Origin: Cladorhizidae sp. MBARI D1340-BT2 | Taxonomy: Eukaryota > Porifera > Demospongiae > Poecilosclerida > Cladorhizidae | DNA: 64,000 nucleotides | Assembly: GCA_028752905.1 (NCBI GenBank) | Contig: JAQNBH010000014.1 | Location: 33,632,640-33,696,639, forward strand | Direction of reading: 5' to 3' | In this document: in pieces, positions 48,901 through 49,551 of the stretch | How the letters are laid out: each line of letters opens with the position of its first letter | Numbering within the stretch: position 1 is the stretch's first letter | The notes under the pieces: generated by a model | Database searches by the model: none | What the model was told of the DNA's origin: nothing | Seen by the model: the letters and a program-made list of their open reading frames with translations, nothing else | Made by a program: the position numbers and the translations under genes

Positions 48901-49220
48901 AACTAGCTATATTTTCCAGAAGATCACTCCTGAAGGTGTATAAGTATATAGAAGAAGATACTTGAGTATATAGAAGAGTACTGGGGTAAATAGAGGAGGG
49001 TACTGGAGTAAGTAGAAGAGCACTGAAGTATATAGATACCTCTGTAGATACCTAGGTGTGTGTGTGCACTGGCAACAGCTCTGTAGATACCTAGGTGTGT
49101 GTGTGTGTGTGCAGTGTGGTGTGGTGTAGGAGGAGTTGGCACATGTGTTGATCAACTTGTTGTTGTTGATGTTTTGCAGACGTCAAGCTCCGAGTGAAGC
49201 TAAGCCGACAGCTGCACTGA
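2380..49220 (+). CDS. Extended-synaptotagmin/tricalbin-like SMP and multi-C2 protein (3' part of gene, 19 exons)
   Basis: SMP-C2 proteins tether the ER to the plasma membrane and move lipids at contact sites, with C2 domains binding Ca2+ and phospholipids. Exons join in frame with GT-AG borders: 2380-2575, 2645-2773, 7312-7418, 14616-14893, 15566-15684, 19265-19359, 19629-19768, 23172-23255, 28293-28379, 29643-29958, 30013-30224, 38690-38770, 38980-39133, 39246-39401, 40864-40959, 41699-41974, 42128-42270, 48663-48810, 49180-49220 (TGA). Coding sum is 2858 bases, about 951 codons. Visible residues 1-145 are the C-terminal SMP domain; a degenerate C2 follows at about 150-300, then C2 domains at about 310-490, 520-655 and 785-951. 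The ER anchor and SMP start must lie before the window. A plain E-Syt has two to five C2 domains; four here fits E-Syt/tricalbin relatives. The family call is firm; orthology to one E-Syt is not. Confidence 0.85.
2645..2773 (+). CDS. C2 gene exon 2: SMP domain
   Basis: Encodes IGCCHMVYVESLYISGTLQ and LPFPHVAKITGTFTHK, the SMP segment with ISG.L....l and FP.V..i...F. The GT-microsatellite acceptor is ...GTGTAG and the donor is AA|GTAAGT. The 69-bp intron 1 before it is almost entirely (GT)n. Confidence 0.87.
2774..2904. other. Start of intron 2, no feature
   Basis: Unique intron sequence after the exon 2 donor. Nothing recognised. Confidence 0.6.
2905..3186. repeat. 53-bp tandem repeat (about 5 copies) in intron 2
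   Basis: Units contain AGCAGCTGCAGAACACATG and ACCCTGCCTACATGTCCCC. They differ only by single bases (GATCAC/GAACAC, CAGAAAA/CAGCAAA). Confidence 0.93.
3187..3384 (+). other. Unique spacer with a signal-peptide-like frame, probably not a gene
   Basis: An ATG at 3243 opens a frame encoding MAAARKKLTFTTAVLMLSFL and further hydrophobic residues, then runs straight into the 34-bp minisatellite. It lies inside intron 2 and has no recognisable domain, so I treat it as chance. A transcript starting here cannot be excluded from sequence alone. Confidence 0.3.
3385..7115. repeat. 34-bp minisatellite, about 110 copies, filling intron 2
   Basis: Tandem units with core TTCACCTTGGAGACAGGG followed by ATGCACCTATGCTTCC. 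Variable sites are CCTTGG/CCATGG, CTATGC/CTCTGC/CTACGC and ACAGGG/ACGTGG. The unit length (34, one more than a multiple of three) shifts frame each copy, and no frame has a stop, so all three plus frames stay open for over 1200 codons and spell the same 34-residue cycle. This is a periodicity effect; the array lies in an intron of the C2 gene. Confidence 0.97.
7312..7418 (+). CDS. C2 gene exon 3: end of SMP domain
   Basis: Encodes PDVWFSVKVLKGLKVTNIP then FLKSWIHWFVMDMFTT, matching the SMP pattern P.i.fslkvlgg....iPgl..fi...i. Acceptor TGTGAAG|ACC; donor ACTT|GTAGGT, giving an in-frame Leu codon with exon 4. A second possible donor four bases downstream (TAG|GTAACA) would put exon 4 out of frame. 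The donor lies inside the first unit of the following 37-bp array. Confidence 0.8.
7411..9045. repeat. 28/37-bp minisatellite seeded at the exon 3 donor
   Basis: Units read CTCTCTCTTCCCTCCTGTAG then ATGACATGCACGTGC (about 37 bp), mixed with shorter 28-bp forms at the left end. The first unit overlaps the real exon 3/intron 3 junction (TTGTAGGTAACATGCATGTG). Each unit has a pyrimidine tract ending in TGTAG, resembling a 3' splice site in gene sense. No frame in gene sense is a plausible protein. Confidence 0.95.
9046..9161. other. Unique spacer in intron 3
   Basis: Pyrimidine-rich then AT-rich single-copy sequence between the 37-bp and 25-bp arrays. Nothing recognised. Confidence 0.6.
9162..14595. 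repeat. 25-bp minisatellite, about 215 copies (5.4 kb) in intron 3
   Basis: Unit TATGAGGGCAAACTCTGG plus TGGTGAC. Common variants are GTGTC, GTGTG or GTATG for GTGAC, GAGAGC for GAGGGC, and rare shortened units (for example near 10673, 12043 and 13858). The left end fades into a diverged unit with AAACTAGCCCTGGTGGG; the right end runs into a TG-rich tract just before the exon 4 acceptor. Every frame carries TGA, so it is non-coding. It is the longest array in the window. Confidence 0.98.
14616..14893 (+). CDS. C2 gene exon 4: SMP exit and start of degenerate C2 domain A
   Basis: Encodes LVDPGKLTINID, then EGVLTVRLTGRPP, WVSLRLGNKKYRWL and EVWHATYSFLVLDPKQDV. The strand order (GvL.V.l., ...v.lgn.kyrT..., ..W.atf.FlV.dp..d.) is C2-like, but the Asp residues of the first Ca2+-binding loop are missing, so this C2 probably does not bind Ca2+. 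Donor GATGTG|GTGAGT, phase 0. Confidence 0.85.
14935..15266. repeat. 30-bp minisatellite, 11 copies, intron 4
   Basis: Almost perfect units with core TAACTCTGCCCTAGTTCTAG followed by CCCTAGCCTA. Very low divergence suggests recent expansion. Confidence 0.97.
15303..15562. repeat. (TG)n-rich tract before exon 5
   Basis: Imperfect TG/TGCATG microsatellite running to the exon 5 acceptor (TGTGTAG). It doubles as the pyrimidine-poor upstream acceptor context. Confidence 0.95.
15566..15684 (+). CDS. C2 gene exon 5: degenerate C2 domain A
   Basis: Encodes MVLKVKLQRLLYTNTLAVHS and LALHALQLVNDKGEESEDN, the later strands of C2 domain A. Phase 0 in, phase 2 out at ACAACAG|GTGGGT. The junction is duplicated downstream (see the repeat at 15677-15755). 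Confidence 0.83.
15677..15755. repeat. Short tandem duplication of the exon 5 splice donor (about 2.3 units)
   Basis: ACAGGTGGGTGTGGC, GCAGGTGGGTGTGTATAGG and AACAGGTAG recur at about 32-39 bp spacing, each followed by GGGGAGGAGTCTA or a close variant. The first copy is the real exon/intron border. Read-through stays open to 15754. Confidence 0.75.
15756..16164. other. Intron 5, unique part, nothing recognised
   Basis: Low-complexity GTTGCCATGG motifs near 15960-16005 but no coding or RNA feature seen. Confidence 0.5.
16165..18722. repeat. 48-bp minisatellite, about 53 copies, intron 5
   Basis: Unit core GCTCACTAGTGTTGAGGCC then AATGACCGGAGCAGTCATC. As 48 is 16 codons, stop-free frames run through the array on both strands (417 codons on plus, 422 on minus with a TAPVIGLNTSELGAKM cycle). 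Variants include GTTCGTAGC, CATTCATC and a 4-bp-longer unit with TCCTATGTAGCTC at about 16926, 17122 and 17462. The frames have no non-repeat protein context, so I do not call a gene. Confidence 0.97.
18723..18880. repeat. Two-copy duplication of about 57 bp in intron 5
   Basis: TTTATATGAGATCCCGTGCT with CAGCTAGAGCCACACCCTGC is repeated once (18769-18815 and 18826-18872) with small changes. Confidence 0.8.
18881..19264. other. End of intron 5, no gene; short (CA)n at 19203-19242
   Basis: Unique sequence, then a CA microsatellite and the exon 6 acceptor CACTAACAG. Confidence 0.6.
19265..19359 (+). CDS. C2 gene exon 6: end of C2 domain A
   Basis: Encodes ETKLSLVISYTPLPFFSTR then IPNVFPSLLPRD; the l.l.isytPl strand typically closes a C2 domain. 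Acceptor AACAG, donor GAGACA|GTGAGT, phase 1 out. Confidence 0.83.
19368..19618. repeat. (CA)n-rich tract filling intron 6
   Basis: Imperfect CACACACAACACACC dinucleotide array covering almost the whole 269-bp intron 6. Confidence 0.97.
19629..19768 (+). CDS. C2 gene exon 7: start of C2 domain B
   Basis: Encodes GVLYVHVHSGQDLPAADCDG and LSDPYCVVTANKQK, the classic C2 opening (GvL.V.v..g.dLp..D..G.SDPYc.v). Both loop-1 Asp residues are present, so Ca2+ binding is plausible. Donor CAGAAG|GTATGC, phase 0. Confidence 0.9.
19805..20110. repeat. About 71-bp tandem repeat, 4 copies, intron 7
   Basis: Units contain CCCAGTGTGGTGTTGGTCC and CCCCATGGAGCTATGGCC followed by ACTTCAACCTGCCTCC. The last unit is diverged. 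Confidence 0.93.
20131..20252. mobile_element. MITE-like hairpin with about 30-bp inverted repeats
   Basis: The left arm at 20136-20164 (GACCACAGCCAGTTTGATG...CCTTTACC) pairs with the right arm at 20219-20247, 26 of 29 positions matching. The spacer is about 54 bp and AT-rich. It carries no protein. The shape fits a miniature inverted-repeat transposable element; the superfamily is unknown and no target duplication is clear. Confidence 0.6.
20338..20395. repeat. ACTAGTAAT short tandem repeat
   Basis: About six copies of a 9-12 bp TACTAGTAA motif in intron 7. Confidence 0.85.
20396..20745. repeat. About 31-bp minisatellite, about 11 copies, intron 7
   Basis: Units of AAGTTTGCTTGTAGTGGG then CGGGTCTAATAAT, with some shortened copies lacking the second half. 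Confidence 0.95.
20763..21395. repeat. 42-bp minisatellite, about 15 copies, intron 7
   Basis: Unit core TTGTTGCTGTTGTGCACTAC followed by ACATGTCAGCACATGCCATG. The unit equals 14 codons, so several frames on both strands stay open (up to 264 codons). These are treated as periodicity products. Confidence 0.96.
21396..21709. other. Unique part of intron 7, nothing recognised
   Basis: Short open frames only, no family match. Confidence 0.5.
21710..22192. repeat. 40-bp minisatellite, about 12 copies, intron 7
   Basis: Unit core TTCCAGGCATGCTGGAGTGG then GTGTGGCTGATGTTGAA. One unit near 21968 is shortened. Confidence 0.95.
22193..22446. other. Unique part of intron 7, nothing recognised
   Basis: Single-copy sequence before an AT-rich microsatellite; no coding signal. 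Confidence 0.5.
22447..22975. repeat. AT-rich 23-bp minisatellite, about 20 copies, intron 7
   Basis: Begins as (AT)n, then units of CACATATATATAGGTACATA plus CCT, with a later composite form containing TATACATATCACATA. Units carry ATAG|GTACAT, a donor-like motif in gene sense. Confidence 0.96.
23053..23157. repeat. (TG)n tract before exon 8
   Basis: Imperfect TGTGTTGTG microsatellite just upstream of the exon 8 acceptor CTGCTGTAG. Confidence 0.95.
23172..23255 (+). CDS. C2 gene exon 8: C2 domain B
   Basis: Encodes ILRTHYVLKTLTPSWEKWVE and VMVSDIAQ, the T.....tl.P.W.e...v strand. 28 codons, phase 0 both sides. Donor CACAA|GTAAGC. Confidence 0.88.
23391..24012. repeat. 29-bp minisatellite, about 21 copies, intron 8
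   Basis: Unit core GGGAATACTGTACCAGAAG plus AAGGTTTGTA or AAGGTTCGTA. One shortened copy with GAAGGTTTGTGGGG near 23850. The minus-strand open frame (248 codons) is periodic and not called. Confidence 0.96.
24013..24637. other. Unique intron 8 sequence, nothing recognised
   Basis: About 600 bp of single-copy sequence with only short frames. AT-rich between 24410 and 24480. Confidence 0.5.
24628..24862. repeat. (ATT)n with embedded (TTGCTA)n trinucleotide array
   Basis: About 230 bp: TTGTTGTTA units, then a long ATT run, then nine or so ATTGCT hexamers, then ATT again. It reads as poly-Tyr/Ile/Asn in various frames and is non-coding. Confidence 0.97.
24955..28018. repeat. 50-bp minisatellite, about 61 copies (3.1 kb), intron 8
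   Basis: Unit core CTGTACTGGTAGCTCACCTC then TGCATGTGGCAGCTCTTC and TGCTGAGGAAGT. Variants (GGGAGC/GGCAGC, GATGTC/GAAGTC, shortened CAGCTGAGGATGTC, TTCTGCCTGTACTGG) recur in fixed order, for example at about 25115-25400 and again at 25505-25790, showing higher-order block duplication near 390 bp. Confidence 0.98.
28019..28292. other. End of intron 8, nothing recognised
   Basis: Unique sequence with two diverged copies of a CACATGTGTTCACGTAACACC-like motif near 28080-28130, then the exon 9 acceptor. Confidence 0.5.
28293..28379 (+). CDS. C2 gene exon 9: C2 domain B loop 3
   Basis: Encodes VVLKFVVFDWDGPLVGDD then LLGIAKLPLSM: the l.f.V.DwD....DDllG.a.l.l block, with Asp residues for Ca2+ binding. 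Acceptor CATTGCAG, donor CTATG|GTAGGT, phase 0. Confidence 0.9.
28376..28790. repeat. 17-bp minisatellite seeded at the exon 9 donor
   Basis: Units of TTATAGGTACATACATG, about 20 imperfect copies. The first, diverged unit is the real donor region (ATGGTAGGTCTACATACAT). Each unit keeps a TAG|GTACAT donor-like motif. Confidence 0.88.
28855..29642. repeat. About 780-bp polypyrimidine (CCTCCTCCCCTT)n array abutting exon 10
   Basis: Nearly pure C/T on the plus strand, with units CTTCCTCCTCCC and CTTCTTCCTTCC. G appears rarely (TTCGCTTCC) and A once per block (CCCCTTACTCC). A block of about 360 bp is repeated (about 28905-29220 and 29220-29560). It ends in CCTCCTCAG, the acceptor of exon 10. The plus-strand frame encodes poly-PPLP and reads into exon 10 out of frame. 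Confidence 0.97.
29643..29958 (+). CDS. C2 gene exon 10: end of C2 domain B and linker
   Basis: Encodes DSPELLHCSLPLV, GNIMVTVVFRPVLSV (closing C2 strand) and then a charged linker with KPPGKRHKNSRHSN. Frame fixed by exon 9 (phase 0) and exon 11 (phase 1). Confidence 0.87.
30013..30224 (+). CDS. C2 gene exon 11: C2 domain C
   Basis: Encodes LELQVLRGCDLVPKDSNG, LSDPYVVVKYGSNTMFRSKV and IKKTLNPEWGESATLSVP: a canonical C2 with both loop-1 Asp residues. Acceptor TTCTCTGCAG, donor CACGTG|GTGCGT, phase 0. Intron 10 before it is only 54 bp. Confidence 0.93.
30262..30725. repeat. About 46-bp minisatellite, about 10 copies, intron 11
   Basis: Units contain ATGCACACACATACATACAG, TAGAGGTCATAAGTACGTG and TGATAAT. 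A diverged seed GAGGTCAAG...ATATATGCACACAC lies at 30243-30285, about 20 bp into the intron. Confidence 0.94.
30726..31222. other. Unique intron 11 sequence, nothing recognised
   Basis: About 500 bp single copy. Short frames only. Confidence 0.5.
31223..32792. repeat. 66-70 bp tandem repeat, about 23 copies, intron 11
   Basis: Units contain CACTAGCTTGTGTGTCAGC, ATTCTCTAACTCTGGTGTTG and CAGTTTTATCTGACCAGT. The junction varies between GTGGCAGACAG, GTGCAGCAGGCAG and GTGTGAGCAGG. Confidence 0.96.
32793..33584. other. Unique intron 11 sequence with small hairpin and AT-rich duplications
   Basis: No gene. A perfect 9-bp hairpin (CCCACTTCC-ACAA-GGAAGTGGG) at 33367-33388. TTCATTTAATTCAAAATTAG is duplicated at about 33450-33490. 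A C10 run near 33066. Confidence 0.6.
33585..33992. repeat. 21-22 bp minisatellite, about 19 copies, intron 11
   Basis: Units CCAGCCAGGTAGTGATGACC with a C-run of variable length. Each contains CAG|GTAGTG, donor-like in gene sense. Variable C-run length shifts frame, giving several open frames. Confidence 0.96.
33993..34745. other. Unique intron 11 sequence with an old diverged duplication
   Basis: 34255-34345 and 34555-34655 share CTCCAGTGCCT, AAGTTG and CCATTGCTCCACC(C/T)ACC blocks, suggesting an old segmental duplication. No gene recognised. Confidence 0.45.
34746..35059. mobile_element. Fold-back inverted repeat of about 310 bp (imperfect palindrome)
   Basis: The outer ends match: GTTCCAGAGCCTTCATTC at 34746 and its reverse complement ending at 35059. 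Inner matches include GTTGAGCGT, CTGTCTCCTACC, TTCATTCTAC and CCACACCT, and the centre is AGCTTGCAAGCAAGCT near 34900-34915. Arms are about 150 bp with small indels. It codes for nothing recognisable. It resembles a fold-back/MITE element or a long-stem hairpin. Confidence 0.7.
35170..38585. repeat. 21/23-bp minisatellite, about 160 copies (3.4 kb), intron 11
   Basis: Unit TTGTTTAGTGTATACAGCAC plus A, with 23-bp variants ending GCATGCA. Each unit contains the palindrome GTATAC. The 21-bp unit is seven codons, so many frames on both strands stay open (cycles such as AVYTKQC on minus); none has non-repeat protein context. Variants include TACACA, TTCAGTG and TTTAAGTG. Confidence 0.98.
38690..38770 (+). 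CDS. C2 gene exon 12: C2 domain C loop 3
   Basis: Encodes ECWDKDVFSDDFMGSIAL and THQELDTFS: the v.DkD.fsdDfmG.. signature with its Ca2+-ligand Asp residues. Acceptor AACCCGCAG, donor TTCTCA|GTGAGC, phase 0. It is separated from exon 11 by an 8.5-kb repeat-filled intron within one domain. Confidence 0.93.
38794..38965. repeat. GTGATGTGGTGTTAT short tandem repeat filling intron 12
   Basis: Imperfect TTATGTGATGTGGTG and TTATGTGATCTTGTG units reaching almost to the exon 13 acceptor GGGTGCAG. Confidence 0.95.
38980..39133 (+). CDS. C2 gene exon 13: end of C2 domain C
   Basis: Encodes GGARWCKLDHVKHGQLLLRL and then a charged stretch EEAREKWSHLDEASRQLV. W.kL.....G.L.l.l is the closing C2 strand. 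Phase 0 in, phase 1 out. Confidence 0.9.
39246..39401 (+). CDS. C2 gene exon 14: Ser-rich linker between C2 domains
   Basis: Encodes ELRVIREVPMTEEELSAVKE and a Ser/Cys-rich tail (CASLQSSSPHDSSSETCLSH). Acceptor ATCTAG, donor ACTCTAG|GTACAG. The last bases of this exon and its donor seed the array that follows. Confidence 0.85.
39385..40563. repeat. About 48-bp minisatellite of the exon 14 splice junction, about 24 copies
   Basis: Each unit carries CTAGCACTCTAGGTACAG, a copy of the exon 14 end (CCAGCACTCTAG) with its donor, followed by TTCCCTAGCCCCTGAGGG and TTCT(C/G)CTCTAGA. The last copy (40525-40560) restores a longer piece of exon sequence: GAGACCAGTCTCTCTCACAA then CTCCAGTACTCTAGGTATTG. 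So about 25 equivalent 5' splice sites follow the exon. Some units have an extra CCCTAG. Confidence 0.96.
40564..40863. other. End of intron 14, nothing recognised
   Basis: Diverged TCAC(C/A)TGATGTAACTTGATG motifs at 40675-40810; no coding signal. Confidence 0.5.
40864..40959 (+). CDS. C2 gene exon 15: Ser-rich linker
   Basis: Encodes MASHLRTALTSFSPGHSSGS and PSSSITSQALL. It has phase 1 on both sides and connects exons 14 and 16 in frame. Low complexity makes it the least certain exon; skipping it would also keep frame (96 bases, 32 codons). Confidence 0.7.
40975..41560. repeat. 22-bp minisatellite, about 27 copies, intron 15
   Basis: Unit TTGTATATTACTTGCCCCTA plus CC. Variants are TATGTCTAGCCC, TATTTCTAGCCC and TTACATGCCC. 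Confidence 0.96.
41699..41974 (+). CDS. C2 gene exon 16: Ser stretch, charged linker, run-up to C2 domain D
   Basis: Encodes a Ser repeat, then DLYRKYEDMTDPSQLPRYPE, TTADIEWALKRGEG, LDKTSHKEKLIAVYQHVSG and QVVEATGLKGDL. Acceptor TTGCTTCAG; the donor CTCG|GTCAGG is weak but keeps frame with exon 17 (phase 1). Confidence 0.82.
42128..42270 (+). CDS. C2 gene exon 17: C2 domain D, first strands
   Basis: Encodes HLELYVKVRLNSRPSYQRQH and RGPVVHKTRVLRGSHSPQWH followed by EDFV, a C2-like run (kv.l......kTrv.rgs.sP.W.EdF). Phase 0 at GACTTTGTG|GTGAGT. Confidence 0.88.
42296..42470. repeat. About 40-58 bp tandem repeat, about 4 copies, start of intron 17
   Basis: Units contain GGTTGGGTGTGTGTACCCAC and ACCAGTGGGACCTCAGGGG. 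It lies 25 bp downstream of the exon 17 donor. Confidence 0.9.
42715..43575. mobile_element. PIF/Harbinger-like DNA transposon remnant
   Basis: Terminal inverted repeats AGGCCTGTCCACACTGCACA at 42715 and the complement of AGGCTTGTCCACACTGCACA ending at 43575. Flanking trinucleotides are TTG and TTA, one mismatch from the TWA duplication of this superfamily. Inside lies a Myb/SANT-like fragment (next entry) but no transposase. At 861 bp it is an internally deleted, non-autonomous copy in intron 17. The Harbinger call rests on the TIR style plus the SANT fragment. Confidence 0.65.
43022..43220 (+). pseudogene. Myb/SANT-like DNA-binding fragment of a Harbinger element
   Basis: The frame encodes LISVWSHASVQELLDGVQRN and RIIYEVVADSHQ..., matching the Myb/SANT-like helix of Harbinger-type DNA-binding proteins (li.vW....vq..ldg..rn..iye.va), then HQTWR where the family has RT(W)..C. 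The middle helix is disrupted and the frame ends without a full domain, so it is a relic. No start codon fits. Confidence 0.6.
43576..43937. repeat. Intron 17 spacer with two small duplications
   Basis: GCACAGCATGAGCGTGCTAC occurs twice (43683-43712, 43727-43752). GCTTGCACGCTGGTTGCTA-like 20-bp units occur about four times at 43853-43935. No gene seen. Confidence 0.75.
43944..46134. mobile_element. hAT-superfamily DNA transposon, decayed
   Basis: Inverted ends TAGACCCCCTGGAAATCCG (left, from 43944) and the complement ending in CCAGGGGGTCTA at 46134. An 8-bp direct repeat GGTGTGTA flanks it (43938-43945 and 46135-46142), overlapping the left TIR by TA. Subterminal CCGTTTCA/ATTCCGTG motifs cluster within 150 bp of each end, like transposase-binding repeats of hAT elements. 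It encodes a broken transposase on minus. It lies in intron 17, antisense to the C2 gene. Confidence 0.88.
44104..45890 (-). pseudogene. hAT transposase, frameshifted
   Basis: Minus-strand blocks, N to C: MADRVRASVKKAK with a BED-like zinc finger near 45750 (ILFCKY ... HLKSRRHC); LSIIADETTDVRDHSILN near 45350 (first catalytic Asp); ILCLAHIVNLAAEV near 45100 (CxxH region with the second acidic site); LPPVPVSSRWNS near 44930; a long alpha-helical insertion 44900-44350; and the C-terminal dimerisation motif PVASVDCERSFSQYKHLLND near 44200. The blocks lie in different frames: a one-base loss near 45747 interrupts the zinc finger, and further shifts fall near 45340, 45140, 44890 and 44310. The intact family is about 600-700 aa; this copy cannot make it. 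Confidence 0.88.
46143..46610. repeat. TTACATTGTTCACTT-type short tandem repeat, intron 17
   Basis: 46370-46600 is built from GTTACATTGTTCACTTGTG and TTACATTATG units; 46143-46360 has looser CCAGCTTGTTGAT and AGCCACACC motifs. Confidence 0.8.
46611..46860. other. Unique intron 17 sequence
   Basis: Nothing recognised. Confidence 0.5.
46861..47352. repeat. 19-bp minisatellite, about 25 copies, intron 17
   Basis: Unit AGAGCCAGGGACAGCAGTG, with CAGCGAG, CAGCAAG and GGGGCAGC variants. Homogeneous CAGCG copies cluster at 47217-47345. Stop-free on several frames because of composition. Confidence 0.96.
47353..48140. other. Unique intron 17 sequence, nothing recognised
   Basis: About 790 bp single copy with TAATTTTGCTAG and GATTATTGATT small direct duplications (47620-47650, 47810-47835). 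No coding or RNA feature seen. Confidence 0.5.
48160..48655. repeat. About 80-bp tandem repeat, 6 copies, reaching exon 18
   Basis: Units contain CCTTACCTTCTTATTCCACA, TGCTTACACTCAGTAACATT and ACTTTACGTACGTGACATTG. The last unit fades into the exon 18 acceptor CATTGTGTAG. Confidence 0.95.
48663..48810 (+). CDS. C2 gene exon 18: C2 domain D, later strands
   Basis: Encodes VKESPIPSDSLLTLDLKSGS, KVNIGTYAITLDKFFEG and TAKATRAFDIGN. The third Ca2+ loop Asp pair of other C2 domains is not evident, so this domain may be Ca2+-independent. Phase 0 in, phase 1 out (AATG|GTGCGT). Confidence 0.88.
48940..49135. repeat. Short tandem AGTATATAGAAGA and GATACCTAGGTGTG motifs in intron 18
   Basis: Imperfect units (AGTATATAGAAGAGTACTGG; TCTGTAGATACCTAGGTGTG twice) fill most of intron 18. 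Confidence 0.8.
49180..49220 (+). CDS. C2 gene exon 19 (terminal): DVKLRVKLSRQLH stop
   Basis: Acceptor TGTTTTGCAG. It completes an Asp codon split with exon 18, encodes a basic closing C2 strand VKLRVKLSRQLH and ends in TGA (49218-49220). Poly(A) signals follow within 80-120 bp. Confidence 0.9.
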
Positions 49221-49295
49221 TGACCTACATGTATCTCTATAGACTAGTGCACTGCTGTGGTTGTTGATACTTATTATTAACTCTCTTAAATGATG

Positions 49296-49304
49296 TTTAT
49301 TAAA
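49296..49304. terminator. Overlapping bidirectional poly(A) signal TTTATTAAA
   Basis: Plus strand: ATTAAA at 49299-49304, 78 bp after the C2-gene stop. Minus strand: AATAAA (49301 down to 49296), about 209 bp after the LRRC57 stop. The two hexamers share three bases. A second plus-strand ATTAAA is at 49333-49338. Confidence 0.6.
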
Positions 49305-49509
49305 GTTATGTATGTACTTGGGGTCTGGAATTATTAAATGATATTATTATATAATGTTTTGAAAATGATTAAAAAGATTGACAATGCACACGCACACACA
49401 TACTTGCACACACATGCATATTACCCCATGAAGCTGTGCCCCACTAATGCAGGGATGATGTCAACTCTTGAGCCTCGGTCAGGCTGATGTCAACTCATGA
49501 GCCTGTCGG

Positions 49510-49551
49510 TCAGTCGGTCTTCTTCCTGGAGGCTGTGAATCTCTGCATGTA
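49510..49551 (-). CDS. LRRC57: LRRC57 exon 4 (terminal)
   Basis: Encodes YMQRFTASRKKTD and TGA. The acceptor GTGCTGCAG and the YM.RFTA..KK tail match the family's C-terminus. Confidence 0.92.
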   Translation of the reverse strand, partial: YMQRFTASRKKTD

